Positions 9,339 through 18,832 of a stretch of 64,000 nucleotides of DNA are shown here, piece after piece. The translations under genes were made by a program, and so were the position numbers. The stretch lies in the NCBI GenBank assembly GCA_015060255.1, contig SUYV01000001.1:17767-81766 (forward strand). Direction: 5' to 3'. This DNA is from Bacteroidales bacterium (GTDB lineage: Bacteria; Bacteroidota; Bacteroidia; Bacteroidales; UBA932). The notes below the pieces were generated by a model. That model did not search any database. It was not told where the DNA came from and was given only the letters and a program-made list of their open reading frames with translations. How positions within the stretch are numbered: the first letter of the stretch is position 1; every line of letters starts with the position of its first letter.

Positions 9339-9911
9339 TTATTCACTGGGAACAAAGCGCCTAGACGAATATACTCCGGCATAATATTTATGGACATATT
9401 CTGGAAGTTCCTCGTTCATCCAGAAATATGATTTCTTATATCCGCTGGCGATATACTTGTATGGACTTGATGATGCAAACCTGAATACATCGTTTAGGGA
9501 AGTGCCTGCTGGATGCGATTGGTCCCAATCATTCTCACTCACTATGTCGATTGAAACAAAATCCCTATCAGCCTGAGTGTTTCTGCATCCAAATTCCTGA
9601 TTTGTCATCCACTTGAAACTTCCGCCGTGATCATTATATAAGTCACACTTCGCCTCATATTTCAGCTGTTCATCTTCATCAGTAGAAAAACAGCTGTAAC
9701 CCTGCTTATTCATCACAGCCTCAATCAGTAATGCGGACGTATGAGGACATGCGGGATGTTGCACCAACTGGATTTCATCAAAAGAAAGATATCGGGTAAC
9801 ATAAGAATCCGATTCATAATGGTACCATTTCATATCTTCATCCATTTCATGGCATCCCCAAAAAACAAGAATGCTGATGATTGAAAACAAACAATAAGAA
9901 ATACGTTTCAT
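9339..9911 (-). pseudogene. Hypothetical lipoprotein, likely C-terminally frameshifted
   Basis: Lipobox FWGC; coding-like continuation in another frame down to 9227 (see findings). Confidence 0.55.
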
Positions 9912-9929
9912 GACTCAATAAATTTAACT

Positions 9930-10157
9930 TTATCTTCCCCAAGTCAGCATCTTGATTTTAGTGTCAAAATAAGCCGAATCATTCCTTGGATTCACTATTT
10001 CGCCCATATTGGAGTCAATCGCAATCGGATCCTTAGTTGGATCAAATGCCGTTGTCGCATAATAACCGTTCTGGGCTCCTCCCCATCCCCAGTTTACATG
10101 AACGAGATAATGTTCCATATACCTATAAGGATAAATCTGGTAATGATTGATAATCAA
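9930..10157 (-). pseudogene. Remnant of C10 (streptopain-like) cysteine peptidase C-terminus
   Basis: YLVHVNWGWGGAQNGYYATTAFDP matches the C10 peptidase C-terminal WGWxG...NGYY signature; only 75 aa, no catalytic Cys/His region upstream. Confidence 0.65.
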
Positions 10158-10228
10158 TACTGTTTGAATTTCTGTAAAATTGCCTTGTCAGCTCAGCATT
10201 TCAAGGAATTGTGCGGCATGTTCCGATT

Positions 10229-10744
10229 TTATTCCAATCTAAGCATGTCCTCGGTGATGATATACCGGAATATGCTGTTGATATGAGACCCTGGTCTATA
10301 CTCCGGATATGCTGAATAATCAATGTTATTTATTGAGAAAAATGAATTTTCACTTTGATCATCTATTTTCCATGTTTTGAGAAGTTCTCCTTTACACTGA
10401 TTTACTGCGTCATATGAGTATATTCTGAAATATGGATTCTCCGAATTCTCTTTTATATAATCGATGAAGAAGTCATATACCAGTTGTTTAGATGATAAAA
10501 ATGGAATATCTACTTCTGTCCATATATTTTGTGCATTTAATGGAAATATGATACCGTTAGCTGAAGTTAATGCTCCATCTGCATCGTAATTCCAATTACT
10601 CTCCCAGTAAATAGGTTCACTTGTTTTATTATCAACTCTGATAGTCAGAGTCATACTTTTTTCGAACTCTGCGGTAGGATCGCATGATATAAGGACCCAT
10701 GACGTAAGCGCCGACAGAATAGAATATTTTATAATTTTTCTCAT
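10229..10744 (-). CDS. Hypothetical lipoprotein
   Basis: MRKIIKYSILSALTSWVLISC signal/lipobox; start trimmed from 10786. Confidence 0.6.
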   Translation of the reverse strand: MRKIIKYSILSALTSWVLISCDPTAEFEKSMTLTIRVDNKTSEPIYWESNWNYDADGALTSANGIIFPLNAQNIWTEVDIPFLSSKQLVYDFFIDYIKENSENPYFRIYSYDAVNQCKGELLKTWKIDDQSENSFFSINNIDYSAYPEYRPGSHINSIFRYIITEDMLRLE

Positions 10745-10757
10745 AAATTGCATCCCG

Positions 10758-10997
10758 CTAAACAACATCAACATCAGACACTTCATATATCGTCTTGAGC
10801 AGCAGGTACTTGAACATTCTTATGGGGCTTATTGCAGAACGACCGGTGTCTTCACTATACTTTGAACGAAGTTCGTTGTAAACAAAGGAAAAATCAACCA
10901 ATTCATTCAACTGACGGAGAAGATTTGTCTTCGGAATTAGCAGATCATATAGCTTGAAGTGATCGCTCAGCGGAAGGATGGTATCTTGTTGAAGCAT
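10758..10997 (-). mobile_element. N-terminal fragment of IS1182/IS5-like transposase
   Basis: SDHFKLYDLLIPKTNLLRQLNELVDFSFVYNELRSKYSEDTGRSAISPIRMFKYLLLKTIYEVSDVDVV; transposase N-terminal (DUF772-type) sequence cut off at 79 aa. Confidence 0.75.
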
Positions 10998-11150
10998 TGT
11001 TATTTCTTGAAATTCAATGCTTTAAGATACGAATAAATATTGGACTATGCAAATTTAATCACATAGTCCAATCATATCCACTTTTTCAGTGCTCTCGCAA
11101 ATTCCGGGTATCGCGTGCAATTTCATATAGATTTTGCTTGTGATGCTCTC

Positions 11151-12221
11151 TTAAATATTCTTTACGATCTCGCACATCTGCTCATACTGGCGCTCCATGC
11201 TCTGGAGGAGCTTGTATTGTGCGTGTGTGCGGACAAGATTGTGTTCAGGGTATGCGATCTTGTAATACTTGTCACCATCGATGTAGTCCATCAGGAAGCG
11301 GAGCACCTGCTCGAAGGTGATGTATCTCGCTGAGAATGCAAGCCAGTCAAGCTCGCTCTGCACCATGGATGCCTTCTGCTCGTGGAGATAACCTTCGGCA
11401 TAAGCCTTGAACATCTCGAGGCTCATCTCGACATTGTCGAGATTCCTGTCGTCCTCGGCGCCGGTGTTGGTGTAAGATCTGATCGCGTCACCGAAGTCGT
11501 TCAGAGAAGTCGATGACATCACTGTGTCAAGGTCGATCATGCAGAGCATGCTTCCGTCCGACTTGTTGAAGAGGATGTTGCTGATCTTGGTATCGTTGTG
11601 AGTGACATGCATAGGGATGGTGCCGTCCTCTACGAGAGACCAGAAATCAAGCATCTCCTTTCTGCGTGACTCGATCCATGAAATCTCTTCCTGAAGCTGC
11701 GCAACACGTCCGACAGGGTCTGCAGCGATGGTCTCGTCCCACTGCTGGAAACGCCATCGGATGTTGTGGAATCCCTTGATGGTCTCGTTGAGAGGCTGTG
11801 TGAAGTCTGATAGCAGAGCCTGGAAACGGCCTGTTCCGAGACCTCCCTGGTAAGCCAGCTCCGGAGTGTCGGCACGGACCGGAGATGTGGTGTCAGGAAT
11901 GAAAAGGCATACGGCCCAGAAATTTTCACCATCCTTTACATAAAGCTTTCCGTCCTTTGCAGGGATAACGGTCAGTGTCTCACGAAGAGGGTCTGCAACC
12001 TTTGCTTTGATGTGCTCTGTGACAGCCTTGATGTTCTCCATCATGCCTGGTACGTCAGGGAAGATGACGTGGTTCTTACGCTGTAGGATGTAGTTCGGTG
12101 CGTCACCCTCAGTCTTTACCACGAATGTGTCGTTGATGAAGCCTTCTCCGAGGGGCTTGATCTCTGCTATGGTGCCTTCCAGGTCGAACTGGCTGGCGAT
12201 ATTTAAAAGTCTGTTTTCCAT
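11151..12221 (-). CDS. APH-superfamily sugar kinase, N-acetylhexosamine 1-kinase (NahK)-like
   Basis: GEGFINDTFVV, YILQRKNHVIFPD, HVTHNDTKISNILF, MIDLDTVM: phosphotransferase motifs; context with GH109 and nucleotidyltransferase. Confidence 0.8.
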   Translation of the reverse strand: MENRLLNIASQFDLEGTIAEIKPLGEGFINDTFVVKTEGDAPNYILQRKNHVIFPDVPGMMENIKAVTEHIKAKVADPLRETLTVIPAKDGKLYVKDGENFWAVCLFIPDTTSPVRADTPELAYQGGLGTGRFQALLSDFTQPLNETIKGFHNIRWRFQQWDETIAADPVGRVAQLQEEISWIESRRKEMLDFWSLVEDGTIPMHVTHNDTKISNILFNKSDGSMLCMIDLDTVMSSTSLNDFGDAIRSYTNTGAEDDRNLDNVEMSLEMFKAYAEGYLHEQKASMVQSELDWLAFSARYITFEQVLRFLMDYIDGDKYYKIAYPEHNLVRTHAQYKLLQSMERQYEQMCEIVKNI

Positions 12222-12231
12222 GTCTTATGAT

Positions 12232-12268
12232 ATTAGATTTCTCCGCTCACTTCGTTCGGTCGAAATGA
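12232..12268. repeat. Dispersed intergenic repeat (tgtcatttcgaccgaacgaagtgagcggagaaatct, minus orientation)
   Basis: Same core as 5898-5927 and 54320-54352; yields spurious peptide VISTERSERRNL. Confidence 0.75.
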
Positions 12269-12280
12269 CAGAAAACATTA

Positions 12281-12910
12281 TTAAAATGTGATTTCTCCAA
12301 AGAATTCCGGGCAGTGGAAGTTCGGCTCCGGAAGGTCTATAGGTGCCCAGCTCAGGAAATGCGGCTGTGCGCACTTGTCTCCGCACTTGTAGAAGTTCCC
12401 ATTCAGCATTTCCGGCTTTCCCGAGAGTCCCAACAGTGAGAACGGTATGATCTTCAGCATGCTCCATTCCTGTCCTCCGCCCTGTCTGTCAATGACTTCG
12501 TGAGGAAGTGAAGCGACTGTTCCGATCTGGTCCATCTGCTCCGGACCGAACATGTCGGCGTCAGTCCTGGAACGCCTGTATGCAGCCAGGGAAGTGCCGA
12601 TGCAGTTCGTCTCGAAATTGAAATATCCTTCCTTGCCAGGCACTGCGAGGAATATCTCCACGCAGCTGTCTTCCCACACGGGTCCGTTGGCCTCAAGGCT
12701 CACTGCGCGGACATGGTCCTCCTTCACATCGAAGAGCACCACCAGTGCCTTGTCAGTGTGAGCTACATGAAACGAAACCTCAGGAGCGTAAGGAAACTCC
12801 TTCCAGTTCAAGCATGACAAAGGAAATTCCTGGCTGTCGGCAATCGCAGCCAGGATATCCTCAAATGTCATATTCTCTACGTCGGAGAGATATGTAGACT
12901 GTATGTTCAT
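12281..12910 (-). CDS. Carbohydrate-binding family 9-like protein
   Basis: VSFHVAHTDKALVVLFDVKEDHVRA...VWEDSCVEIFL...YFNFETNCIGT: CBM9-like pattern. Confidence 0.75.
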   Translation of the reverse strand: MNIQSTYLSDVENMTFEDILAAIADSQEFPLSCLNWKEFPYAPEVSFHVAHTDKALVVLFDVKEDHVRAVSLEANGPVWEDSCVEIFLAVPGKEGYFNFETNCIGTSLAAYRRSRTDADMFGPEQMDQIGTVASLPHEVIDRQGGGQEWSMLKIIPFSLLGLSGKPEMLNGNFYKCGDKCAQPHFLSWAPIDLPEPNFHCPEFFGEITF

Positions 12911-14331
12911 TACTTAAGATGTAGTTTAAGACCGTCGAGCTTGTTCCAGTCTCCGCGAGTGAAGTCTGGCATCACGACAGGGATGTTGCCGTTCTCGATG
13001 GATACTCTGGTAAGCTCTCCAAGGCTTGACCATTCGGCTGCGTCATAAACGTCCTGGTCAAGTGGAAGACCGTTGCGGAGGCAGTAGATGAGACGATAGT
13101 CCATGATGAAGTCCATTCCGCCGTGTCCGCCGACCTTCTTTGCCATCTCCTCGATGTCGCGTGCGATAGGGTGCTTGTACTGCTCCATGAGGGCGTCGCG
13201 TGCCTCGTCGCTGATGTATGCTTCACCGTCGCTTGCAGAACCTGTGAGGTCATCTACAGCCTTGTGACCGTCAAACTGACGACCCTCAGTGCGGATTGCA
13301 TAGCCTTCATTAGGATATTTGTTTGCGAATCCGTCTGTTCCTTCAACCTGATACATGCGGTTGTACGGACGTGGAGTCACGACATTGTGCTGGATCTCGA
13401 TGATCTTGCCCTTTTCTGTCTGGATGAGAGTGATTGTGTGGTCACCGTTTGCATACTCGGTCTCGCCGAACTGCTCGGCAACATTAAGACCGTTGAATGC
13501 CTTTGTGTCCATAGATACGAGGGTGTTCATCTTGTCACCTCTGTGGATGTTGAGCACCTGGCAGGCTGGGCCGAGACCGTGAGTAGGGTAGACGTCGCCG
13601 CGGTGAACCTTGTTGAATTCGTATCTCCAGCCCTCGTAGTAGTTCTTCCAATAAGGGTCGAGATTGTGGATGTATGCTCCTTCAGCGTGGATGACTTCGC
13701 CGAAGAGACCCTGCTGAGCCATGTTGAGGGTTGTGAGCTCGAAGAAGTCGTATACGCAGTTCTCGAGCATCATGCAGTGACGCTGGGTTCTCTCTGCGGT
13801 GTTCACAAGCTGCCAGCACTCGTCGATGCATGTTGTTGCCGGAACCTCGATGGCGACGTGCTTGCCCTGCTCCATGGCGTAAACTGCCATAGGAGTATGC
13901 ATCTTCCAGTCTGTAACGATGTATACGAGATCGATGTCATCTCTCTGGCAAAGCTCCTTCCATGCGTCTCTGCTTCCGAAGTATGCGGCAGCAGCCGGCT
14001 TTCCGCGCTCGGCGAGAAGCTCCTGCATTTCATTTACTCTTTCTTCCTCGATGTCGCAGAGTGCAACGATCTTCGCTCCGTCGATGTAAGTGAAACGGTT
14101 GACAGCACCGTCTCCTCTGTCGCCGAGACCGATGAAGCCAACTCTTACGGTGTCGATAGGTTCAGCTGCGAAGCCGAGCATAGATACCTGGTCAGCCGGA
14201 CGCTCCGGAGTGTTGTAAATGGCAACGCCGTCCTTGATGACGTAGCCGTACTCGTCACCGCAGTTGCAGCATGACATTGTGCAGAGCAGCGCAACGGCTG
14301 CAGCAAAAATTAAAGCAAAAGTCTTTTTCAT
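12910..14331 (-). CDS. GH109-type alpha-N-acetylgalactosaminidase (Gfo/Idh/MocA fold)
   Basis: VRVGFIGLGDRGDGAVNRF, MHTPMAVYAMEQGKHVAIEVPA, GDVYPTHGLGPACQVLNIHRGDKMNTLVSM, HGGMDFIMDYRL; lipoprotein-type signal. Confidence 0.88.
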   Translation of the reverse strand: MKKTFALIFAAAVALLCTMSCCNCGDEYGYVIKDGVAIYNTPERPADQVSMLGFAAEPIDTVRVGFIGLGDRGDGAVNRFTYIDGAKIVALCDIEEERVNEMQELLAERGKPAAAAYFGSRDAWKELCQRDDIDLVYIVTDWKMHTPMAVYAMEQGKHVAIEVPATTCIDECWQLVNTAERTQRHCMMLENCVYDFFELTTLNMAQQGLFGEVIHAEGAYIHNLDPYWKNYYEGWRYEFNKVHRGDVYPTHGLGPACQVLNIHRGDKMNTLVSMDTKAFNGLNVAEQFGETEYANGDHTITLIQTEKGKIIEIQHNVVTPRPYNRMYQVEGTDGFANKYPNEGYAIRTEGRQFDGHKAVDDLTGSASDGEAYISDEARDALMEQYKHPIARDIEEMAKKVGGHGGMDFIMDYRLIYCLRNGLPLDQDVYDAAEWSSLGELTRVSIENGNIPVVMPDFTRGDWNKLDGLKLHLK

Positions 14332-14345
14332 ATGATTGTCGATTA

Positions 14346-16391
14346 TCAGTTTTCTGCCTTTCCCATGGCGGCAGGTCTGACCTCTATGAGATAATTCCTG
14401 TCAAATGTAGGGAAAATATATGGATCATTACCCTTTACAGTGTATGATTTTTTGTCATCAGAGGCATATTCTGTCACAATATATTCAGTTTCCGGGTCAA
14501 GTCCCCTCAATTCTATCCTGTCTCCGTTCCAGCTGTCTGCATAGAATGCATAGTGCAATGCGCCGTCCTTTTCGATCACGTGCGTCTCAGGTACGTCGAA
14601 GCGTATGTCATAGAGATTGAGATATTCTCCCTTCGAGAGCATCTTGTCGTTGTATATCCCAACCCATTTCTTGAGCGCGGCTTCCTTTTCCGGAGTGAGG
14701 AGATATCCGTCCCCTCTTACGTTAGGGTTTGGCTTAGGCCAGGTGAATTTTGATCCGATCACGCCTCCGATGCCGATCTGTGTACCGTAGTCGTTCTCAT
14801 TGTCGCTGAGTTCGATGTGGTCTGCATAATATGCCATGTCAGGACACATGGCTCCGTATACCTTCCTCTTCATTCGGATCTGTGCGCTTGATGTAGGGTC
14901 AGATGCGACAGCCTGGTTCATATGAGGGGTGAGGAAGAAGTTCATCGCACATCCGCAAGGGCAGATCTGGACAACAGAGTAAGGCTTGATCTCACGTGCG
15001 CGCTCGAAGATGCCCTGGAAGAACTCAGGAAGCTTTTCCACTGACTCCTCCGGATATTCGAGGTGGCTGTGGTGATTGTGGTCAGGGAGGCAGCAGTTCA
15101 GGTGCTGGCCGTCAAGCTTGAGGCCGTCGAAGCCCCACTCGCCTATGAATCTGTCCACAAGATCCATGGTGTATTTCATTGTGGCAGGATTTACCGGCGA
15201 GAGATACCAGCTGTCCCACCATGTGATGTATTCAGGTGCCCCCTGGTGGTCCTGAAGAAGCATTTCAGGGTGCTCGCGAAGAATCTTCGTGTCAGGATCA
15301 GCCGCCAGTGGCGCCCACCACAGCTTGGCCTTGAGGCCATGAGCGTGGATGGCGTCGGTGATGCGGCGCATGTCCTTGGCTCCGTTGAAACGGCTGTTTG
15401 TCTCCCAGTCACCCTCGGCAATCTGGAAACCGTCGTCCACGTCAACCCACTTGAAACCGAGTTCCTTTACCTTTGGAAGCGTACCGAGGACCTCATTTAC
15501 AGTGAATGTCCTTTCATATCCCCATGCGCACCATACGGCCTCGAATGCCTCCGGCTCCGATGCCTGAGGAACATAGCCTTCGTATGCCTCCATGTATTCT
15601 GCGAACTGGCGGAGAGGTCCGAAGAAGTCACCCTTGCCAACTGATATGAACTGTCTCCATGTGTTGAGAGTGTCTCCTTTTGCCATGAGCACCGGCTCCT
15701 CGAACTCCTGAAGGAGAGACATTGTGGCATGGTCCTCATAACGAACCTTCTTCACCGGCATGGAAATAAGCTTGAGATCAGGCTCCACGAGACCGGTGGA
15801 GATGTTTGCATCGCGTCTCCAGAGAGTTACCATCGGGATACCTCCGCCGTAGTCAGTGTTGTTCATTCCCAGATAATTCTTCTGATAGAAGCTTTCCTCC
15901 ACAGGAAGGATCCAGTCGTCACGTCTTGAAGACGAGGTCGGCTGGAACGACCAGATGGTCTCGTCTGAAGCCACGCTGAGCTTGTTTGACTCGAGTGCCT
16001 TGACGGTGAGAATCTTGTCAGAATGATTTACATAGCTGCTGTTGACCAGCACCATCCCTTCGAATCCGTCCAATGTCTTGATAGTAAGGATCTTTTCGAT
16101 GTCATATCCGTTTTCTTTCCAGGTGCCGTGAAGGGTGTATGTCTTACCTGCTTCACAAGCACATTCCTTGACGTCACGAAGAGTCCAGCTGTCGATCACG
16201 GCTTCATCAGCCACGAGCGCATCTGCAGCCTGAAAATCAGAATGGTATTCACCGGCACCTTCTGCAGAGGATACGACCTTGTAGTGCATGTCGCCGTTGA
16301 CCGTGAGAGTCATGTCTCCGCTCTCTATGACCATGTTGCAGCATCCGCATGCAAGCAGACCTGCAGCAACGATGATAACTGAGTTTCTCAT
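14346..16391 (-). CDS. GH36-clan alpha-galactosidase/alpha-GalNAcase-like lipoprotein
   Basis: VDVDDGFQIAEGDW, HGLKAKLWWAP, WGFDGLKLDGQ, TSSAQIRMKR: GH36/GH-D-type (beta/alpha)8 motifs; lipobox GLLACG. Confidence 0.75.
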   Translation of the reverse strand: MRNSVIIVAAGLLACGCCNMVIESGDMTLTVNGDMHYKVVSSAEGAGEYHSDFQAADALVADEAVIDSWTLRDVKECACEAGKTYTLHGTWKENGYDIEKILTIKTLDGFEGMVLVNSSYVNHSDKILTVKALESNKLSVASDETIWSFQPTSSSRRDDWILPVEESFYQKNYLGMNNTDYGGGIPMVTLWRRDANISTGLVEPDLKLISMPVKKVRYEDHATMSLLQEFEEPVLMAKGDTLNTWRQFISVGKGDFFGPLRQFAEYMEAYEGYVPQASEPEAFEAVWCAWGYERTFTVNEVLGTLPKVKELGFKWVDVDDGFQIAEGDWETNSRFNGAKDMRRITDAIHAHGLKAKLWWAPLAADPDTKILREHPEMLLQDHQGAPEYITWWDSWYLSPVNPATMKYTMDLVDRFIGEWGFDGLKLDGQHLNCCLPDHNHHSHLEYPEESVEKLPEFFQGIFERAREIKPYSVVQICPCGCAMNFFLTPHMNQAVASDPTSSAQIRMKRKVYGAMCPDMAYYADHIELSDNENDYGTQIGIGGVIGSKFTWPKPNPNVRGDGYLLTPEKEAALKKWVGIYNDKMLSKGEYLNLYDIRFDVPETHVIEKDGALHYAFYADSWNGDRIELRGLDPETEYIVTEYASDDKKSYTVKGNDPYIFPTFDRNYLIEVRPAAMGKAEN

Positions 16392-16394
16392 AAT

Positions 16395-17348
16395 CTATAA
16401 AAGCTCTACGTTGAATTTTTCCTTAGCACATTTTTCTGCAGCTTCGCGTGAAGAGAATGCTCCTGTTCCTCCGGCTGCTGTGGTGTTGATGGCTCCGGTA
16501 AGGTTACCGTTGCGCTGGCAATCCTCAAGACTGTGACCTGCCACGAATGCGCTGATGAAGCCTGAATTGAAGCTGTCTCCAGCACCGATCGCGTCTACAA
16601 CCTCCTTGTTCAGGAATGAAGGAAGGAAGTTGCGTGAGCCGTCCTTTCTGACCAGCATTGAGCCCTTCGAGCCCATCTTCACGACCATCGCCTCACCAAG
16701 ATATGGCTGTACTGCGGCAATGGCGCTCTCTACGTCAGAAGTTCCGGTAAGGGCCATCAGCTCCTTCTCGTTCGGAAGGAAGACAGTCACCTGAGGGAGG
16801 ACCTTCTTCCAGTCCATCTCCCATTTCTCCACAGGGTCCCACTGGGTGTCAAGTGACACTGTGACTCCGTTTTCTGCGGCTTTTGCAAGAACCTTGTCCA
16901 GATCTCTCAGCAATGCTGACTGCATGAACAATGATGAAAGGTGGATATGTCTGGTTTCCTGGAACACAGTGGTGTCGATGTCGTCATATCCCATAACATC
17001 CATAGCTCCCTGATATGTGAGATTGGCTCTGTCTTCGCCGTAATTCATCACCAGGGTAGCACCTGTTGCTGCATTTTCACTTCTGATCAGATAACTTGCG
17101 TCAACTCCCTTGCTGTAAAGCGAGTCTGCTACAAGGTCTCCGAAAACATCCTTGCCGATCATTCCTACAAAGCACACCTTGCTTCCGAGCGAAGCTGCGT
17201 TTGCTGCGAAGATCGCGGTACTGCTTCCGAGCGTGAGGGTCATGTCGGATGCGAACTTTTCCTTGCCTATTTCAGGTTCTGATTCAATTCCGTTTAGGAT
17301 GATGTCCACGTTGAGCTCGCCGATGGCGGCGATGTCGAATCTTTTCAT
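16395..17348 (-). CDS. PfkB-family carbohydrate kinase
   Basis: IGELNVDIILNG, SLGSKVCFVGMIGKDVFG, DAIGAGDSFNSGFISAFV (PfkB signature). Confidence 0.92.
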   Translation of the reverse strand: MKRFDIAAIGELNVDIILNGIESEPEIGKEKFASDMTLTLGSSTAIFAANAASLGSKVCFVGMIGKDVFGDLVADSLYSKGVDASYLIRSENAATGATLVMNYGEDRANLTYQGAMDVMGYDDIDTTVFQETRHIHLSSLFMQSALLRDLDKVLAKAAENGVTVSLDTQWDPVEKWEMDWKKVLPQVTVFLPNEKELMALTGTSDVESAIAAVQPYLGEAMVVKMGSKGSMLVRKDGSRNFLPSFLNKEVVDAIGAGDSFNSGFISAFVAGHSLEDCQRNGNLTGAINTTAAGGTGAFSSREAAEKCAKEKFNVELL

Positions 17349-17371
17349 AATTATGCAGTTAGTCTGTTTTA

Positions 17372-17387
17372 GTGTTTCGCAAATATA
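17372..17387 (-). promoter_or_regulatory. Putative -7 promoter/operator of pfkB gene (TATATTTGCGAAACAC)
   Basis: Bacteroidetes -7 consensus TAnnTTTG, followed by GCGAAACAC also found upstream of the GH31 gene. Confidence 0.55.
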
Positions 17388-17552
17388 ATTTTAAATTTCT
17401 AAATGTTTCGTTTGTTTTGAAAATATTTTCCTTAGAGTCACCAGTGTTTACCTGTGTGGGATGGTTATCTGACAAAATATCAACTTTTTGCGTGCTTTGA
17501 GACTTTTTGTAGAATATGTTTCGAAGTATTTTGAAAATAGGATTTTAAGGCT

Positions 17553-17560
17553 TATATTTG
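17553..17560 (+). promoter_or_regulatory. Putative -7 box TATATTTG of deoR-type gene
   Basis: TAnnTTTG match 37 nt upstream of the ATG at 17597. Confidence 0.55.
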
Positions 17561-17596
17561 CATTCCGACTAAAACCAATTAAACCCAAAGAGAACG

Positions 17597-18394
17597 ATGG
17601 AAACAGGTGTGGTTTCTTCTCAAGGAAGAAGGAGCGCAATCCTTCAGATTTTAAGAGATAATTCAAACGTATCCGTGTCTGAATTGAGCAATATGTTCGG
17701 AGTCTCCGAAGTGACCATCAGAAAGGATCTCAATCTGTTGAAAGACAGGAATCTGCTTGTAAGGACACGAGGTGGCGCAATACTTAACAGCACAGGCCCT
17801 CAGGAGGATGAGAAGAGCATCCGCTATAAAAGGCTTGCCAATTATCGTGAAAAGCAGGCCATAGGCCGTGCTGCAGCCGATCTTATCGAAGAAGGCGATA
17901 CCATCATCATTGACTCCGGAACTACCGCACTTCAGGTTGCGTGCAATCTCCATAAGTTCAAGAATCTCACAATACTTACGAATGCACTGAATGTGGCGCA
18001 GGAGATCCTGTCATACAATCGTTTCAATGTCATTCTCATTGGCGGAAACATCCGAAATTCAAGCGAATCGGTAGTCGGAGCGCTGGCGGAATCCAATCTC
18101 AAGATGTTCTATTGCGACAAGCTGTTCCTGGGCGTGGATTCATTCAGTGTGGAGAACGGACTTTCCACACCAAGCGTCGAGGAAGCCAATATCAATCAGA
18201 TAATGATTCAGCGCTCACGCAAGGTTATCGCCGTGTTCGATTCGAGCAAGGTAAACAAACGTGCACTGGCATATATAACTTCTCTTGATAACATTGATGC
18301 CATCGTGACGGACGATGGCATGGAGAAGGCTACCAGATCCCAACTCAAGGCTATGAATATAGAAGTGGTGGTTGTCAAGCCTGACCGCATCTGA
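17597..18394 (+). CDS. DeoR/GlpR family sugar-responsive transcriptional regulator
   Basis: RRSAILQILRDNSNVSVSELSNMFGVSEVTIRKDLNLLKDRNLLVRTRGGA HTH; DTIIIDSGTTALQVA sensor domain. Confidence 0.95.
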   Translation: METGVVSSQGRRSAILQILRDNSNVSVSELSNMFGVSEVTIRKDLNLLKDRNLLVRTRGGAILNSTGPQEDEKSIRYKRLANYREKQAIGRAAADLIEEGDTIIIDSGTTALQVACNLHKFKNLTILTNALNVAQEILSYNRFNVILIGGNIRNSSESVVGALAESNLKMFYCDKLFLGVDSFSVENGLSTPSVEEANINQIMIQRSRKVIAVFDSSKVNKRALAYITSLDNIDAIVTDDGMEKATRSQLKAMNIEVVVVKPDRI

Positions 18395-18823
18395 TCAAAG
18401 CTTCATCCGAAATACTCCGGTATCATATCCTTCAAATCCTTCCGATCTGTAAAGGGCTCTGGCAGAGACTCTTGATGGGTTGGATGTCAGGTATATCGTG
18501 TCCTTGAAGCCCTTTTCCCTGACGTGCGAAACAGCGGCCTTTACAAGCGCTCTTCCGATACCTTTGCCTCTCTGGGATTCGTCCACTATCACGTCCTCGA
18601 TCCAGTATTTGTCTCTTGACAGCGTTGCGCAGCAGGTCAGCGTAAGCATTCCTGTGACCTTTCCGTCCTCTTCTGCGACAAACAGGCTGAAACTGTCATC
18701 AGCCATCAGTCGCTCCCATCGTTCAGGTGTGGTTTCAGGTGCAGAAGGGTCGAGCTTCCTGAGCAGAAGCCCGACCTGTTCCATCATCTTTTCGTCGATA
18801 TGTTTCAGTATTCGGATGTCCAT
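18395..18823 (-). CDS. GNAT family N-acetyltransferase
   Basis: YWIEDVIVDESQRGKGIGRALVKAAV...LTSNPSRVSARALYRSEGF. Confidence 0.92.
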   Translation of the reverse strand: MDIRILKHIDEKMMEQVGLLLRKLDPSAPETTPERWERLMADDSFSLFVAEEDGKVTGMLTLTCCATLSRDKYWIEDVIVDESQRGKGIGRALVKAAVSHVREKGFKDTIYLTSNPSRVSARALYRSEGFEGYDTGVFRMKL

Positions 18824-18832
18824 GTTGCAAAG

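Noticed and set aside
11151-12221. Aminoglycoside-resistance phosphotransferase
   Set aside because: APH fold alone does not imply resistance; sequence and context favour an N-acetylhexosamine 1-kinase.
12225-12467. ORF ending in VISTERSERRNLIS
   Set aside because: Translation of the dispersed intergenic repeat, a common spurious peptide; overlaps the CBM9-like gene in another frame.
13123-14274. 383-aa plus-strand ORF opposite GH109 gene
   Set aside because: Low-complexity Val/Cys-rich shadow ORF; the GH109 reading on the minus strand has clear family motifs.
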